Origin: Uliginosibacterium sp036017065
GTDB taxonomy: Bacteria; Pseudomonadota; Gammaproteobacteria; Burkholderiales; Rhodocyclaceae
DNA: 64,000 bases
Assembly (NCBI RefSeq): GCF_036017065.1
Contig: NZ_JAYXHR010000001.1
Coordinates: 1,674,001 to 1,738,000, forward strand
Reading direction: 5' to 3'
The translations under genes were made by a program, and so were the position numbers. Shown piece by piece: positions 16,639 through 32,007 of this stretch. The notes beneath the pieces were generated by a model that saw only the letters and a list, made by a program, of their open reading frames with translations, was not told the origin of the DNA and did not search any database. Every line of letters begins with the position of its first letter. Position 1 is the first letter of the stretch.

Positions 16639-16895
16639 TCGAGAGCGTCTATGTGCTGTGCACGCTGACCTCGTTGCTGTGCTGCGGCCTGCTGGCGCGC
16701 GGCTATCGTCGCAGTGGCGTCCGGCTGCTGTTCTGGGGCGCCCTCGCCTTCCTGGGCTTCACGCTGAACAACGCGATGGCCATCGTCGACATGATGATCC
16801 TGCCCGACGTGGAGCTGTCCATCCTGCGCCTGCTGCCTGCCGTGCTGGGCGCGATGGCGATGCTCTACGGCCTGATCACGGAGGCCGACCGATGA
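16635..16895 (+). CDS. Small three-helix membrane protein (first paralogue)
   Basis: 86 residues with three predicted membrane segments at about 4-21, 32-53 and 62-81, and short polar loops (RGYRRSGVR). It resembles the DUF5985-type small membrane proteins that sit beside hybrid kinases, as I recall the family; treat that name as tentative. ATGA overlaps link it to the genes on both sides. The downstream gene codes for a protein of similar size and topology (…FALNRFGN versus …FTLNNAMA at the end of the second helix), so the two may form a hetero-oligomer. Confidence 0.75.
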   Translation: MIESVYVLCTLTSLLCCGLLARGYRRSGVRLLFWGALAFLGFTLNNAMAIVDMMILPDVELSILRLLPAVLGAMAMLYGLITEADR

Positions 16896-17179
16896 GCATC
16901 GGACCGGACACCCAGGGCTGGCTGTACTTCCTCACCGGCATGCTGTTCATCTGCCTGGTGAGCTGCTCGCTGCTGTTCCTGCGGCAGTGGCGCCGCACCG
17001 GGGACCGCATCTTCGGCTTCTTCGCGCTGGCCTTCCTGATTTTCGCGCTGAACCGGTTCGGCAATCTCTTCGTCTCCGAACCGGACGAGACTTTCACCTA
17101 TCTTTACCTGATGCGCCTGTCAGGTTTCCTGATCATCCTGTACGCGATCATCGAGAAGAACTTTCTCGTGAAACGCTGA
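16892..17179 (+). CDS. Small three-helix membrane protein (second paralogue)
   Basis: 95 residues, three membrane segments at about 9-30, 39-58 and 71-90, joined by a basic loop (RQWRRTGDR). The C-terminus IEKNFLVKR is cytoplasmic if the N-terminus is outside. It starts inside the stop of the preceding paralogue (ATGA) and ends 42 bp before the poly-HAMP kinase, which itself lacks membrane segments. A membrane receptor or anchor role for the kinase is inferred from this arrangement only. Confidence 0.75.
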   Translation: MSIGPDTQGWLYFLTGMLFICLVSCSLLFLRQWRRTGDRIFGFFALAFLIFALNRFGNLFVSEPDETFTYLYLMRLSGFLIILYAIIEKNFLVKR

Positions 17180-17221
17180 CACAACCGCCGACAACCGTCG
17201 CCCGACCGGAGGAGCGTCGTC

Positions 17222-23572
<6,351 letters not shown>

Positions 23573-23599
23573 ACGATGTCGCGCGCCATGGAGCCGAGC

Positions 23600-25810
23600 A
23601 TGCTCACTGAACAGGCCTTCAAGCCGGCAAACATCCTCATCGTGGATGACATGCCGGAGAAGCTGCTGGTCTTCAAGACCGTCCTGGAGGACCTGGGCCA
23701 GAACCTCGTGATGGCGCATTCCGGCGCCGAGGCGCTGCGGGAAATCCTGCACCGCGACTTCGCGGTCATCCTGCTCGACGTGAACATGCCGGACATCGAC
23801 GGCCTGGAAACCGCTAGCATGATCCGGCGCTACAAGCGCACGGCGCACACGCCCATCATCTTTATCACCGCCTTCGCGGACGAGATGCAGACCGCACGCG
23901 GCTACTCGCTGGGCGCGGTGGACTACATCCTGTCGCCGGTGGTGCCGGAAGTGCTGCGCAGCAAGGTGATGGTCTTCGTGCAACTGCACGAGATGCAGCG
24001 GCGCAGCCAGTGGCTGGCCGACGAGCGCATCGCGCTGATGCAGGCGGAATCCGCCCGTCGTACGGCGGAGGAAGCCACCCGGCGCGCCAATTTCCTGTCG
24101 CGGGCCAGCCGTGACCTGGGCACCTCGCTGGACCCGCTCGCCACCATGCAGAAGCTGCTGGAACTGGTGGCGCCGGGCATGGCGGACCTGGCGATCCTGC
24201 ACCTGGACATGGACGACCAGCCCGCCAGCATGCTCATCCGCCACGCCGGCAGCGATGCGGCACCGGCGCAGACCAGCATGGTGCAGCCCTTCGAGAAGCT
24301 GCCCGCGCAGGTCGTGGCGATCCTGCGGCAGCACCTGTCCGACGACACCACCATCCAGGTGGAACTGGACCCGCTCGCCGGCGCGGCGACGGACGACGAG
24401 TTGTGGCGCAACGACCTGCGCAACCTGCTTCTGGTGCCCATCCGCGCCGGCGACCGCGCCCTCGGCCTGCTGGCGCTGGCCAATGCGCGGCCCTCGCCGG
24501 CCTACGCCCCGCAGGACCTCGCCACCATCGACGAGCTGGCCAGCCGCGCCGCCATCGCCTTCGACAACGCGCGCCTGTACCGCAACCTGCAGCAGGAGAT
24601 CATCCGCTCACGCGAAGCGGAGGAAGGCCTGCAGGACGCCAGCCGGCGCAAGGACGAGTTCCTCGCGATGCTGTCGCACGAGCTGCGCAACCCGCTGGCA
24701 CCGATCCGCAATGCGGTGGAGATCATCCGCCGCCTCGCCCCGCCGGAGCCCGCGCTCACCTGGGCCCGCGACGTCGTCGACCGGCAGGTGACCCACCTCG
24801 CGCGCCTGGTGGAAGAGCTGCTCGACGTCTCCCGCATCAGCCAGGGCAAGATCGCGCTGAAGACCGACGCGGTGGAACTGGGCAACGTGGTGGCGCATGG
24901 CGTGGAAACCGTGCGGCCGCTGATCGAGGCGCGCAAGCACACCCTGGTGGTGTCGGTGCCCGAGGAACCGGTGTGGCTGCGCGGCGACTTCGCGCGGCTG
25001 GCGCAGGTCGTGTCCAACCTGCTCAACAACGCCGCGAAGTACACGCCCGACGGCGGACGGATCGAACTGCTGGCGGGCAACGAGGACGACGCGGTCATGC
25101 TGCGCGTCCGCGACAATGGCATCGGCATCGACGCGGCACTGCTGCCGCGCATCTTCGACCTGTTCGCCCAGGGCGAGCGCTCGCTGGACCGGTCGCAGGG
25201 CGGCCTGGGCATCGGCCTGACCCTGGTGCAGCGCCTCGTCGAAATGCACGGCGGCAGCGTGCAGGCCTGCAGCGACGGCATCGGCCGCGGTGCGGAGTTC
25301 ATCGTCGCCCTGCCCGCCTACGTCGTCAGTGCCGGCGAAGGATCGGCGCTGGTGGAGTTGCCACGGCAGGCGCGCCAGGAAGGACGCGGAGCACGCGTCG
25401 TGGTGGTGGACGACAACAACGACGCGGCGGAAAGCGTTGCCGCCTTCCTGCGGCTGGAAGGCCACGAAGTGAAGATCGCCGGCGACGGCAAGCAGGCGCT
25501 GGCCTGCGTCGAGGCTTTCTCGCCGCACGTGGTGGTGCTCGACATCGGCCTGCCGGGCATGAACGGCTACGAAGTGGCCAAGGCGCTGCGCGGCAATCCG
25601 CACACCAGCGAGTTGTTGCTGATCGCGCTCACCGGCTACGGGCAGAAGGAGGACCAGGCGATGGCGCGGGACGCCGGCTTCGACCATCACTTCATGAAGC
25701 CGTCCGACCCGCACGCATTGCAGACGGTCATCATGGAATGGGCGGACGCGGCGGGACACACCGCCGCCATCGGCCGACGCAAGAGCGACAGCGCCACCAC
25801 CGCGGCCTGA
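23600..25810 (+). CDS. Hybrid sensor kinase: REC-GAF-HisKA-HATPase-REC
   Basis: 736-residue soluble kinase. REC1 (residues about 10-130) has acceptor Asp60 in LLDVNMPDIDG, a GAF-like domain spans about 165-325, HisKA has His360 in MLSHELRNPLAPI, the ATPase shows NNAAKYT, DNGIGI and GGLGIGL, and a C-terminal REC has Asp648 in LDIGLPGMNG. An N-terminal receiver means it can be driven by another kinase, most simply the poly-HAMP kinase 27 bp upstream, forming a relay (inference). I chose the ATG at 23600 because GGAG lies 6 bases before it; ATGs at 23576 and 23588 are possible. No DNA-binding output domain is present in either kinase. Confidence 0.93.
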   Translation: MLTEQAFKPANILIVDDMPEKLLVFKTVLEDLGQNLVMAHSGAEALREILHRDFAVILLDVNMPDIDGLETASMIRRYKRTAHTPIIFITAFADEMQTARGYSLGAVDYILSPVVPEVLRSKVMVFVQLHEMQRRSQWLADERIALMQAESARRTAEEATRRANFLSRASRDLGTSLDPLATMQKLLELVAPGMADLAILHLDMDDQPASMLIRHAGSDAAPAQTSMVQPFEKLPAQVVAILRQHLSDDTTIQVELDPLAGAATDDELWRNDLRNLLLVPIRAGDRALGLLALANARPSPAYAPQDLATIDELASRAAIAFDNARLYRNLQQEIIRSREAEEGLQDASRRKDEFLAMLSHELRNPLAPIRNAVEIIRRLAPPEPALTWARDVVDRQVTHLARLVEELLDVSRISQGKIALKTDAVELGNVVAHGVETVRPLIEARKHTLVVSVPEEPVWLRGDFARLAQVVSNLLNNAAKYTPDGGRIELLAGNEDDAVMLRVRDNGIGIDAALLPRIFDLFAQGERSLDRSQGGLGIGLTLVQRLVEMHGGSVQACSDGIGRGAEFIVALPAYVVSAGEGSALVELPRQARQEGRGARVVVVDDNNDAAESVAAFLRLEGHEVKIAGDGKQALACVEAFSPHVVVLDIGLPGMNGYEVAKALRGNPHTSELLLIALTGYGQKEDQAMARDAGFDHHFMKPSDPHALQTVIMEWADAAGHTAAIGRRKSDSATTAA

Positions 25811-25821
25811 GCGTCGCGGCC

Positions 25822-25836
25822 CGGGGCTGCGCCCCG
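25822..25836. terminator. Short GC hairpin between convergent genes
   Basis: Stem cggggc / gccccg with a 3-base loop in the 34-bp gap between the convergent kinase and HDOD genes. There is no T-run, so it is a weak bidirectional terminator candidate. Confidence 0.3.
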
Positions 25837-25844
25837 CCCCGAGG

Positions 25845-27278
25845 CTACTGCTGGCGCTTGCCCTTGCCCGCCACGTGCTCGAAGCACAGGCCGGCCTGCT
25901 GCACGAAATGCTGGAAGCCTTGCCAGCCTTCCTCGTCCAGCGCCAGGCCGCTACGGTCCGCGTAGAACACGCCGATCACCCGCCCGCTGGTGACGATGGG
26001 CGCCAGGAAACCTTCCTCGCAGCCGGTCACCCGCACCAGGCGCTCCGGCTTCACGCGGTCGACCATTGCCGGCTTCAGCCAGACGTTGCGGCGCTGCTCG
26101 AACACTTCGTTGATGATGTCGCCCGGCATGCCGTCCAGCGCGAAGGCGAAGCGCCGCACCAGGGTTTCCGCACCCCGCCCCAGCGCCGCCTTGCCGACCA
26201 CCTGCAGGCGGTCGGCACTCTGCAGCGCGAACACGGCGCGGCCCATGCCGAGCCCCCGGTAGATGCCCTCCAGCACCAGCTGCAGCACGTCGTTGAGCGA
26301 AGGCCGGCCCGCCACCAGCGCCGACAGGTCGCGCAGGATGCGCAACTGCAGCAGCGAGTCGGGGCCGGGGTCGGCCGCCTCGGCCTGGATGTCCACGCCC
26401 AGGCCCTTGGGCGGGATGGGAATCAGCCGGGCCGCATCCTCCGCGCCGAACTGGGCGGCCACCCGCGCGGCATCCGTCGCGTTGGCGGACACCGCCGCCG
26501 CCACGTCCGCCGCGGGCTGGCCGACGAACTCGGCATACTGGGCCAGGGCCGCCAGCGCCTGCGGCGACTCCCAGCCCTGTTCCACCGCGGCGGCCAGGCG
26601 ATAGCCAAGGCCGATGGCGGCCTCCGACGTATCCGGGTTGTTGCCCGGTGCGAGTGCGCCTTCCACCAGCGGCCCGAGGCGCCAGGCGCGGGTCAGCTCC
26701 AGGCTCAGCGAGCGCAGGCTGAAACCGAGAATGTCGCGTTGCAGGTCTTCCGGCCGCGAGTCGGGGTCGTCGTTCATGGCCTGGTCCAGTTCGCGCGCGG
26801 CAGCGCCGCCAAAGCACCAGAACGCCATTTCGCCGACCCGGCCCAGCAAGGCCGCCACGAAGACTTCCTCCGCGTCCTGCGCGCCGCGCAGCATGGCGGC
26901 GGTGCGCGCCTGCACGGCGGCATGGAAGCAGCGCGCCATGTCGGCCGCGACCCGCTCACGCAAGCCGCCTGACAACAAGGCGTCGATGAGGTGGATGGAC
27001 AGCACCAGGTCGCCCACCACGTTGAAGCCGAGCAGCACGATGGCGCGGCTGACGGTGTTGATCGGCTGGCGGGAGGGGTTGAACAGCACGCTGTTGGCGA
27101 GCTTCAGCACCTTGGTGGTCAGTGCCGCATCCTGCAGGATGCCCTGCGCCAGCGCGGCGGCCGACGCGTTCTCGTCGGCGGTCACGGCGCGCACGATCTG
27201 CACGGTGCGACCGAAGACCGGCATGTCCTGGTCCTTGATGCGCTCCACCCAGCCCTGCAGATCCAGCCTGGCTTTCAT
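25845..27278 (-). CDS. HDOD-GAF signalling protein
   Basis: 477 residues. The N-terminal two thirds is an HDOD domain (related to HD phosphohydrolases but lacking the metal-binding HD pair), with MPVFGRTVQIVRAV, DAALTTKVLKLANS and INTVSRAIVLLGFNVVGDLV. Residues about 300-470 are a GAF domain (LLQLRILRDLSALVAG, GFLAPIVTSGRVIGVFYADR). HDOD proteins act in regulation of motility, biofilm and stress responses, usually by protein contacts. It is convergent with the kinase block, so a functional link is only suggested by proximity. The start at 27278 gives the usual N-terminus; a frame to 27329 is open but not conserved-looking. Confidence 0.88.
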   Translation of the reverse strand: MKARLDLQGWVERIKDQDMPVFGRTVQIVRAVTADENASAAALAQGILQDAALTTKVLKLANSVLFNPSRQPINTVSRAIVLLGFNVVGDLVLSIHLIDALLSGGLRERVAADMARCFHAAVQARTAAMLRGAQDAEEVFVAALLGRVGEMAFWCFGGAAARELDQAMNDDPDSRPEDLQRDILGFSLRSLSLELTRAWRLGPLVEGALAPGNNPDTSEAAIGLGYRLAAAVEQGWESPQALAALAQYAEFVGQPAADVAAAVSANATDAARVAAQFGAEDAARLIPIPPKGLGVDIQAEAADPGPDSLLQLRILRDLSALVAGRPSLNDVLQLVLEGIYRGLGMGRAVFALQSADRLQVVGKAALGRGAETLVRRFAFALDGMPGDIINEVFEQRRNVWLKPAMVDRVKPERLVRVTGCEEGFLAPIVTSGRVIGVFYADRSGLALDEEGWQGFQHFVQQAGLCFEHVAGKGKRQQ

Positions 27279-27436
27279 GTGATGTGTCTGTCTCCGTCCC
27301 TGCGCGGGCATCCGGAAGGCCCACGTCATGGCCGGTCAACGGCAAGTGCCCGACAGGCCTTGAGGCTGGGTGCTTTGGTCTTTCTGGCAAACATTTGTGG
27401 CCGCCTTGTGGGGCAGCTCGTGGCCGAAGCCAGGGC

Positions 27437-30169
27437 TCAGTCTTGCGTGGCCGCCTGCAGCCTTTTCATCGCGGGGCCGAGCCGCTGGGCGCTTTTCGCG
27501 TAGTCCTGCCAGGGCGCATTGCCCACGTCCAGCCGCGTATGGATGTTGCGCAGCGTCCATTGATCGGCCGCCTTGAGGCCGGCCAGTTCATCCCAGCCCA
27601 CCGGCACGGACACGCCCATGCCCGGCCGCGCCCGCGCCGACCACGCCGCCGCGGTGGTGGCGCCGAAGCCGTTGCGCAGGTAGTCCACGAAGATTTTGCC
27701 GACCCGGTTTTTCGGCCCGCTCTTCGCAACGAACTGCTTCGGCAGCGTTTCCGCGAGATGGCGGGTCACCGCCTGCGAAAAATCCTTCACTTCGTCCCAG
27801 CCCAACTCGCGACGCAACGGCACCACGATGTGCAGGCCCTTGCCGCCGCTGGTCTTCAGAAAGGACTTCAGGCCCAGCTCGTCCAGCAGCACCCGGACCA
27901 GCTCCGCACCCTGCTGCACGGTGCGCCAGGCCACACCTTCGCCGGGGTCCAGGTCCAGCGTGAAGCGGTCGGGCTTCGTGATGGCGCCCTTCACCGCGTT
28001 CCAGGTGTGCAGTTCGATGACGTTCATCTGCGCCGCCGAAAGCAGTCCCTTGGCGCTGACGATCTCCAGCAGCGGGTCGTGCCCCGGGTCCAGCGCCGGG
28101 TCCAGCAGTTTCACGTCCGGCAAGGAGTCGGCCTGGGCGTGCTTCTGGAAGAACAGCTGGCCGCCGATGCCATCCGGCGCACGCACCAGCGACACCGGCC
28201 GGCCCTTCAAGTGCTCCAGCATCAGCGGCGCGACCAGGCCGTAGTAGCGGACCAGCTCGATCTTGGTGATGCCGGTGCTGGCGTCCACGACGCGCTCAGG
28301 GTGAGTGACACGCAGGCCGGACGGCAGGGTGCCTTGCAGGGCTGCATCCCCGCCTTTCGATGCAGGGGCCGCATGGGTCGGTGCCTTGCCCTGGGCGCGC
28401 CCGGCCGCGCGCGACTGCACCGGCGCGCGACGGGCTTCTTCACGGATGATCACGGCTGCCTCCTTGTCGTCGCGCAGGCCGTGGAAGACCGCCTGCCGCA
28501 CGTGATGCGATGAGGTCCACTCGGCGAACGACACCTCGGCCACCAGCTTCGGCTTCACCCAATGGGCCTTGCGGTCGATGCCGGTTGTCGCGGCGAATGG
28601 ACGCTTCTCCGTCTTCAGCGCCTGCAGCTTGCGGTGCAGTTCGCCGAGCAGGCGCGTATCGAAACCGGTGCCGACGTTGCCGGCGTACTGCAGCTTGCCG
28701 TCGGTGTCATGCACGCCGAGCAGCAGCGAGCCGAAGCCGGTGCGCGAGCCCTGCGGATCGGTGTAGCCGGCGATGACGAACTCCTGTCGGTGGCCGCACT
28801 TCAGCTTGATCCACGCACTGCTGCGTCGCGAGCTGTACAGCGAATCGCGACGCTTGCCGATGACACCCTCCAACCCCATGTGACAGGCCGCACCGACGAT
28901 GTCGCCGGCCTCGGGCGCGAACACTTCGCTGAGGCGGACGGAATCCGGCAGCTTGCGGTCCAGCGCCCGCGCCAGGACGGCGCGACGCTGCGCCAGCGGC
29001 ACGCCGCGCAGGTCGTGGCCATCATGGAACGGCAGGTCGAACAGGAAGAACACCACCTGCTTGGTGGAAGCAGTGTCGAAGGCATTCTGCAGGGCCTGGA
29101 AATCCGGCACGCCATCGTCATCCAGCACGACGATCTCGCCGTCGTACCAGCCCGGCTTCAGCTTCAGCCGGCGCAGGTCGTCGGCGAGTGCCGGCAGGCG
29201 CTCCGTCCAGTCATGGCCGGCGCGGGTCAGCAGCCGCACCTCGCGGCCCTCGATGCGCGCCAGCATGCGGTAGCCGTCGAACTTGATCTCGTACAGCCAG
29301 TCGGCTGCGTCGGCAGGCGGCCGGTCCACCAGCGTGGCGAGTTGCGGTGACAGCCTGGCGGGCAGCTCGGCCGGCTCCGCGCCTTCCGGCAAGGCAGCGC
29401 GACTGCGCTTCGTACGCGCGGAGGAAGACGTAGGCGACAACGCCTTTGCAGGCGAGGCCCCATCCTCCAGCGCGGTGTTCAACGACGAAGTGGATGTCGA
29501 TGCCTTGCGTGTGCCGGTCGAGGCAGTCTTCGCAGCAGCGGCGGGCTTCTCGTCACGAAGCGCACTGACGGTGCGCTTCTTCTCACCCTTGGCAGTGCCG
29601 GCTTGCGTCCGGGGTTGCGACGACAGGCGCGCCACGCTGTCCGGCAACTCGTCCACCACGGAGTATTCGCCGGCCGGCCGTACGTGCTCGTCGCGCTCCT
29701 TGATGAGCAGCCAGGGCTCCTGCTTCTCGTCACTGCGCATGCGCACCAGCGCCCAGTGGCCGTGCAGCTTGTGGCCGCGCAACTCGAACTTCAGCTTGCC
29801 GGCCTTGTAGCCCTTGCGCGGGTCTTCCAGCGGCACCCACACGCCCTTGTCCCAGATGATCACCTTGCCGGCGCCGTACTGCTTCGGCGGAATCGTGCCC
29901 TCGAAGCTGTTGTACGAGATGGGATGGTCCTCGACATGCACCGCCATGCGCTTGTCCTGCGGGTCCAGGCTGGGGCCCTTGGGCACCGCCCAGCTTTTCA
30001 TGGCGCCATCGAGTTCGAGGCGGAAGTCGTAGTGCAGGCGGCTGGCCCAGTGCTTCTGGATGACGAAGGACAGCGCGTGCTCATTGGCTTCGCCACCGTC
30101 CTGCGGCTCGGTCGTCACCGCGAAGTTGCGCTTGGCCCGGTAGCGGTGCAGCGGATCGGTGCGCGCCAT
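27437..30169 (-). CDS. ligD: Non-homologous end-joining DNA ligase LigD (PE-ligase-polymerase)
   Basis: Repairs double-strand breaks together with Ku. The 910 residues contain all three activities. A 3'-phosphoesterase domain covers about 20-185 (FVIQKHWASRLHYDFR; His40, His46 and Asp48 at metal/catalytic positions). A Ser/Thr/Ala/Lys-rich linker covers 186-265. The ATP-dependent ligase covers about 268-590, with the adenylated Lys296 in YEIKFDGYR and EGVIGKR. The primase-like polymerase covers about 615-905, with metal ligands in DLDPGEG (Asp739, Asp741) and SGGKGLH. The order PE-ligase-polymerase is that of Pseudomonas-type enzymes rather than the mycobacterial one. It follows ku by 18 bp (to the ligD start), same strand. 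Confidence 0.97.
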   Translation of the reverse strand: MARTDPLHRYRAKRNFAVTTEPQDGGEANEHALSFVIQKHWASRLHYDFRLELDGAMKSWAVPKGPSLDPQDKRMAVHVEDHPISYNSFEGTIPPKQYGAGKVIIWDKGVWVPLEDPRKGYKAGKLKFELRGHKLHGHWALVRMRSDEKQEPWLLIKERDEHVRPAGEYSVVDELPDSVARLSSQPRTQAGTAKGEKKRTVSALRDEKPAAAAKTASTGTRKASTSTSSLNTALEDGASPAKALSPTSSSARTKRSRAALPEGAEPAELPARLSPQLATLVDRPPADAADWLYEIKFDGYRMLARIEGREVRLLTRAGHDWTERLPALADDLRRLKLKPGWYDGEIVVLDDDGVPDFQALQNAFDTASTKQVVFFLFDLPFHDGHDLRGVPLAQRRAVLARALDRKLPDSVRLSEVFAPEAGDIVGAACHMGLEGVIGKRRDSLYSSRRSSAWIKLKCGHRQEFVIAGYTDPQGSRTGFGSLLLGVHDTDGKLQYAGNVGTGFDTRLLGELHRKLQALKTEKRPFAATTGIDRKAHWVKPKLVAEVSFAEWTSSHHVRQAVFHGLRDDKEAAVIIREEARRAPVQSRAAGRAQGKAPTHAAPASKGGDAALQGTLPSGLRVTHPERVVDASTGITKIELVRYYGLVAPLMLEHLKGRPVSLVRAPDGIGGQLFFQKHAQADSLPDVKLLDPALDPGHDPLLEIVSAKGLLSAAQMNVIELHTWNAVKGAITKPDRFTLDLDPGEGVAWRTVQQGAELVRVLLDELGLKSFLKTSGGKGLHIVVPLRRELGWDEVKDFSQAVTRHLAETLPKQFVAKSGPKNRVGKIFVDYLRNGFGATTAAAWSARARPGMGVSVPVGWDELAGLKAADQWTLRNIHTRLDVGNAPWQDYAKSAQRLGPAMKRLQAATQD

Positions 30170-30187
30170 GGCGGACTCCCGCGTGTG

Positions 30188-31150
30188 TCAGGCGGCACGC
30201 TTGCGCGTGGCTGGCTTCGCGGGTGCCTTGGTGGCTGTCCGGCTGGCGCTCTTCGCCGCCGGTCTGGCACGCGGCGCGGCTGTTCGCGTGGATGCCGTCT
30301 TGCCGGTGTCTGTGTCGGCGCCACCGCGCTTGCCCAGGCTGCGCTTGAGCAGGTCGGCCAGGTCGTAGATCTGTGCGCCGCCGGTCTCTTCCTTCTCGAC
30401 CGCTTCCACCTTGGTGACCGTGCGCGTCTTGCCGGCCTTCTTCTTGCGCTCCACCAGCGCCAGCACCTGGTCCTTGAACGAATCGGTGAATTCGTCGGGC
30501 TGCCAGTCACCGCTCATGTCTTCGACGAGCTGCGTCGCCATCTGCATCTCGCGCTCGCTGATGCCCGCGCCCTTCACGCCCTTGGCCGGCAAATCGAGAT
30601 CCGCCATCGAGCGCAACTGGTCGTTCCAGCGCAGCAGGTTGAGCACCAGCGCGGTGTCCGTCGCCACCAGTGCGGCGAGATGCTGGCGCGTCTGGATGAC
30701 CACCCGGGCGATGCCGATGCGCTGCGTCTTCAGCAGCACCTCGCGCAGCAGCGCATACACCTTGCCGCCACGCCCCACCGGCGCGATGTAGTAAGGCCGG
30801 TCGAGGTACACGAAGGGCACCGCGTTCACCGGCACGAAGGACTCGATCTCGATGGTCTGCGTAGTCTTCGGGTAGGCGGCCTCGATCTCGTCGGGCGACA
30901 GCACGATGTACTCGTCGCCGCCGATGTTCAGCCCCTTCACGATGTGCTCGGCGGTGATCTCCTTGCCGGTGCGCTTGTTGATGCGCTTGTAGCCCACCGG
31001 GTCCAGGGTGCGCTTGTCCAGCCAGTCGAAATCCAGGCCGTGGTCCGAGGTCGCCGGGTGCAGCGACACCGGGATGTGCACGAGCCCGAAGGAGATGGCG
31101 CCCTTCCACAAGGCGCGCTTGCTCGATGTTGCCTTGCTGGATGTCGCCAT
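30188..31150 (-). CDS. ku: Non-homologous end-joining protein Ku
   Basis: Ring-forming DNA-end-binding protein that recruits LigD. The 320 residues begin RALWKGAISFGLVHIPVSLHPAT and include RINKRTGKEI, VLSPDEIE and YYIAPVGRGGKVYALLREVL, the typical bacterial Ku core. A long basic Lys/Ala/Arg/Thr-rich C-terminal tail (about 275-320) is of the DNA-contacting type. I chose the ATG at 31150, which gives a short normal N-terminus before RALWKG; an ATG at 31198 preceded by GGAAAGGGA would add 16 residues and cannot be ruled out. Directly upstream of ligD. Confidence 0.95.
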   Translation of the reverse strand: MATSSKATSSKRALWKGAISFGLVHIPVSLHPATSDHGLDFDWLDKRTLDPVGYKRINKRTGKEITAEHIVKGLNIGGDEYIVLSPDEIEAAYPKTTQTIEIESFVPVNAVPFVYLDRPYYIAPVGRGGKVYALLREVLLKTQRIGIARVVIQTRQHLAALVATDTALVLNLLRWNDQLRSMADLDLPAKGVKGAGISEREMQMATQLVEDMSGDWQPDEFTDSFKDQVLALVERKKKAGKTRTVTKVEAVEKEETGGAQIYDLADLLKRSLGKRGGADTDTGKTASTRTAAPRARPAAKSASRTATKAPAKPATRKRAA

Positions 31151-31274
31151 GACCGCCACCGCCGGGAGAGCTTCGGGAGCTTTCAGGCTAGGCGACATTC
31201 CCTTTCCGTGGAATGGGACTCCCCGCAGTCGCGGTGTCGGTCGCGTCCTACTGCGCGCCTGACCTACTGCACGC

Positions 31275-31907
31275 CTAACCCTGCCCGTACTCTTCGTAGA
31301 CCTCGTAGAGCCAGGACAGGCCGAGCGCCAGCAGCACCACGCCGACGACCAGCTTGAGCTTCACCTCCGGCACCTTCTTCAGCTGCCCGTGCAGCAGGAA
31401 GGCCAGCACCGACACCACGACGATGCCGGCCGCCACGCCGAGGATGACCTGGCCCCAGGCCGCCGTCGCGGCCGCCACCGGGAAGATCACCAGCAGGATC
31501 TCGGCCGCCTCCACGACCGCGCTCTTGCCCATCACGAAGAACACGAACAGCGAAAAGCCGCCCGCCGCGGCCACCCCGTCGTTCGGCGTGACCTGCAGCT
31601 TGCCCAGCGGATCCTCCGCCCAGCGCGGCCGCTTGTGCGCCCACAGGCGGCGCAGGGACTTCTGCGTCCAGTGCAACCCCATGCCCGTCAGCAGCAGCGC
31701 CGCCACCAGCCGCAGCCAGAACACCGGTACCACGTCATGCAGCGGGAACAGGAACGCCGCGAGGATGAACACCAGCACATGGCCGATCACCACGGCCGAC
31801 AGGGCCTCGCGCGGGTAGCCCGCGCGGACGATGGCATAGGCGATGGCGACGGTCTCGAAGAACTCGACGGCGGTGCCGGTGAAGGAGGCGATGAAGGCGG
31901 GGGTCAT
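31275..31907 (-). CDS. Predicted multi-pass membrane protein (COG4280-like)
   Basis: 210 residues with about six hydrophobic helices in two halves. Each half carries an acidic helix motif, TAVEFFETVAIAYAIV near the N-terminus and KSAVVEAAEILLVI in the middle, separated by a basic cytoplasmic loop (WTQKSLRRLWAHKRPRW). The inverted two-half layout with buried Glu residues resembles small cation transporters such as TMEM165/GDT1 or LysE-like exporters; I recall this type as COG4280, substrate unknown. It ends about 125 bp before ku and reads the same way, so partial cotranscription with ku-ligD is possible. Two 16-bp direct repeats (cctactgc-g/a-cgcct...) follow its stop at about 31244-31275. 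Confidence 0.7.
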   Translation of the reverse strand: MTPAFIASFTGTAVEFFETVAIAYAIVRAGYPREALSAVVIGHVLVFILAAFLFPLHDVVPVFWLRLVAALLLTGMGLHWTQKSLRRLWAHKRPRWAEDPLGKLQVTPNDGVAAAGGFSLFVFFVMGKSAVVEAAEILLVIFPVAAATAAWGQVILGVAAGIVVVSVLAFLLHGQLKKVPEVKLKLVVGVVLLALGLSWLYEVYEEYGQG

Positions 31908-32007
31908 GACGAGACGAACGGGACGGGTGCAGGACTGCTTGCGGCGAGAGCGGCCGTGCAGAGGGATGGTGTGCCGCTCGCGAGCGGCACACCGGGACTG
32001 GCATTGC

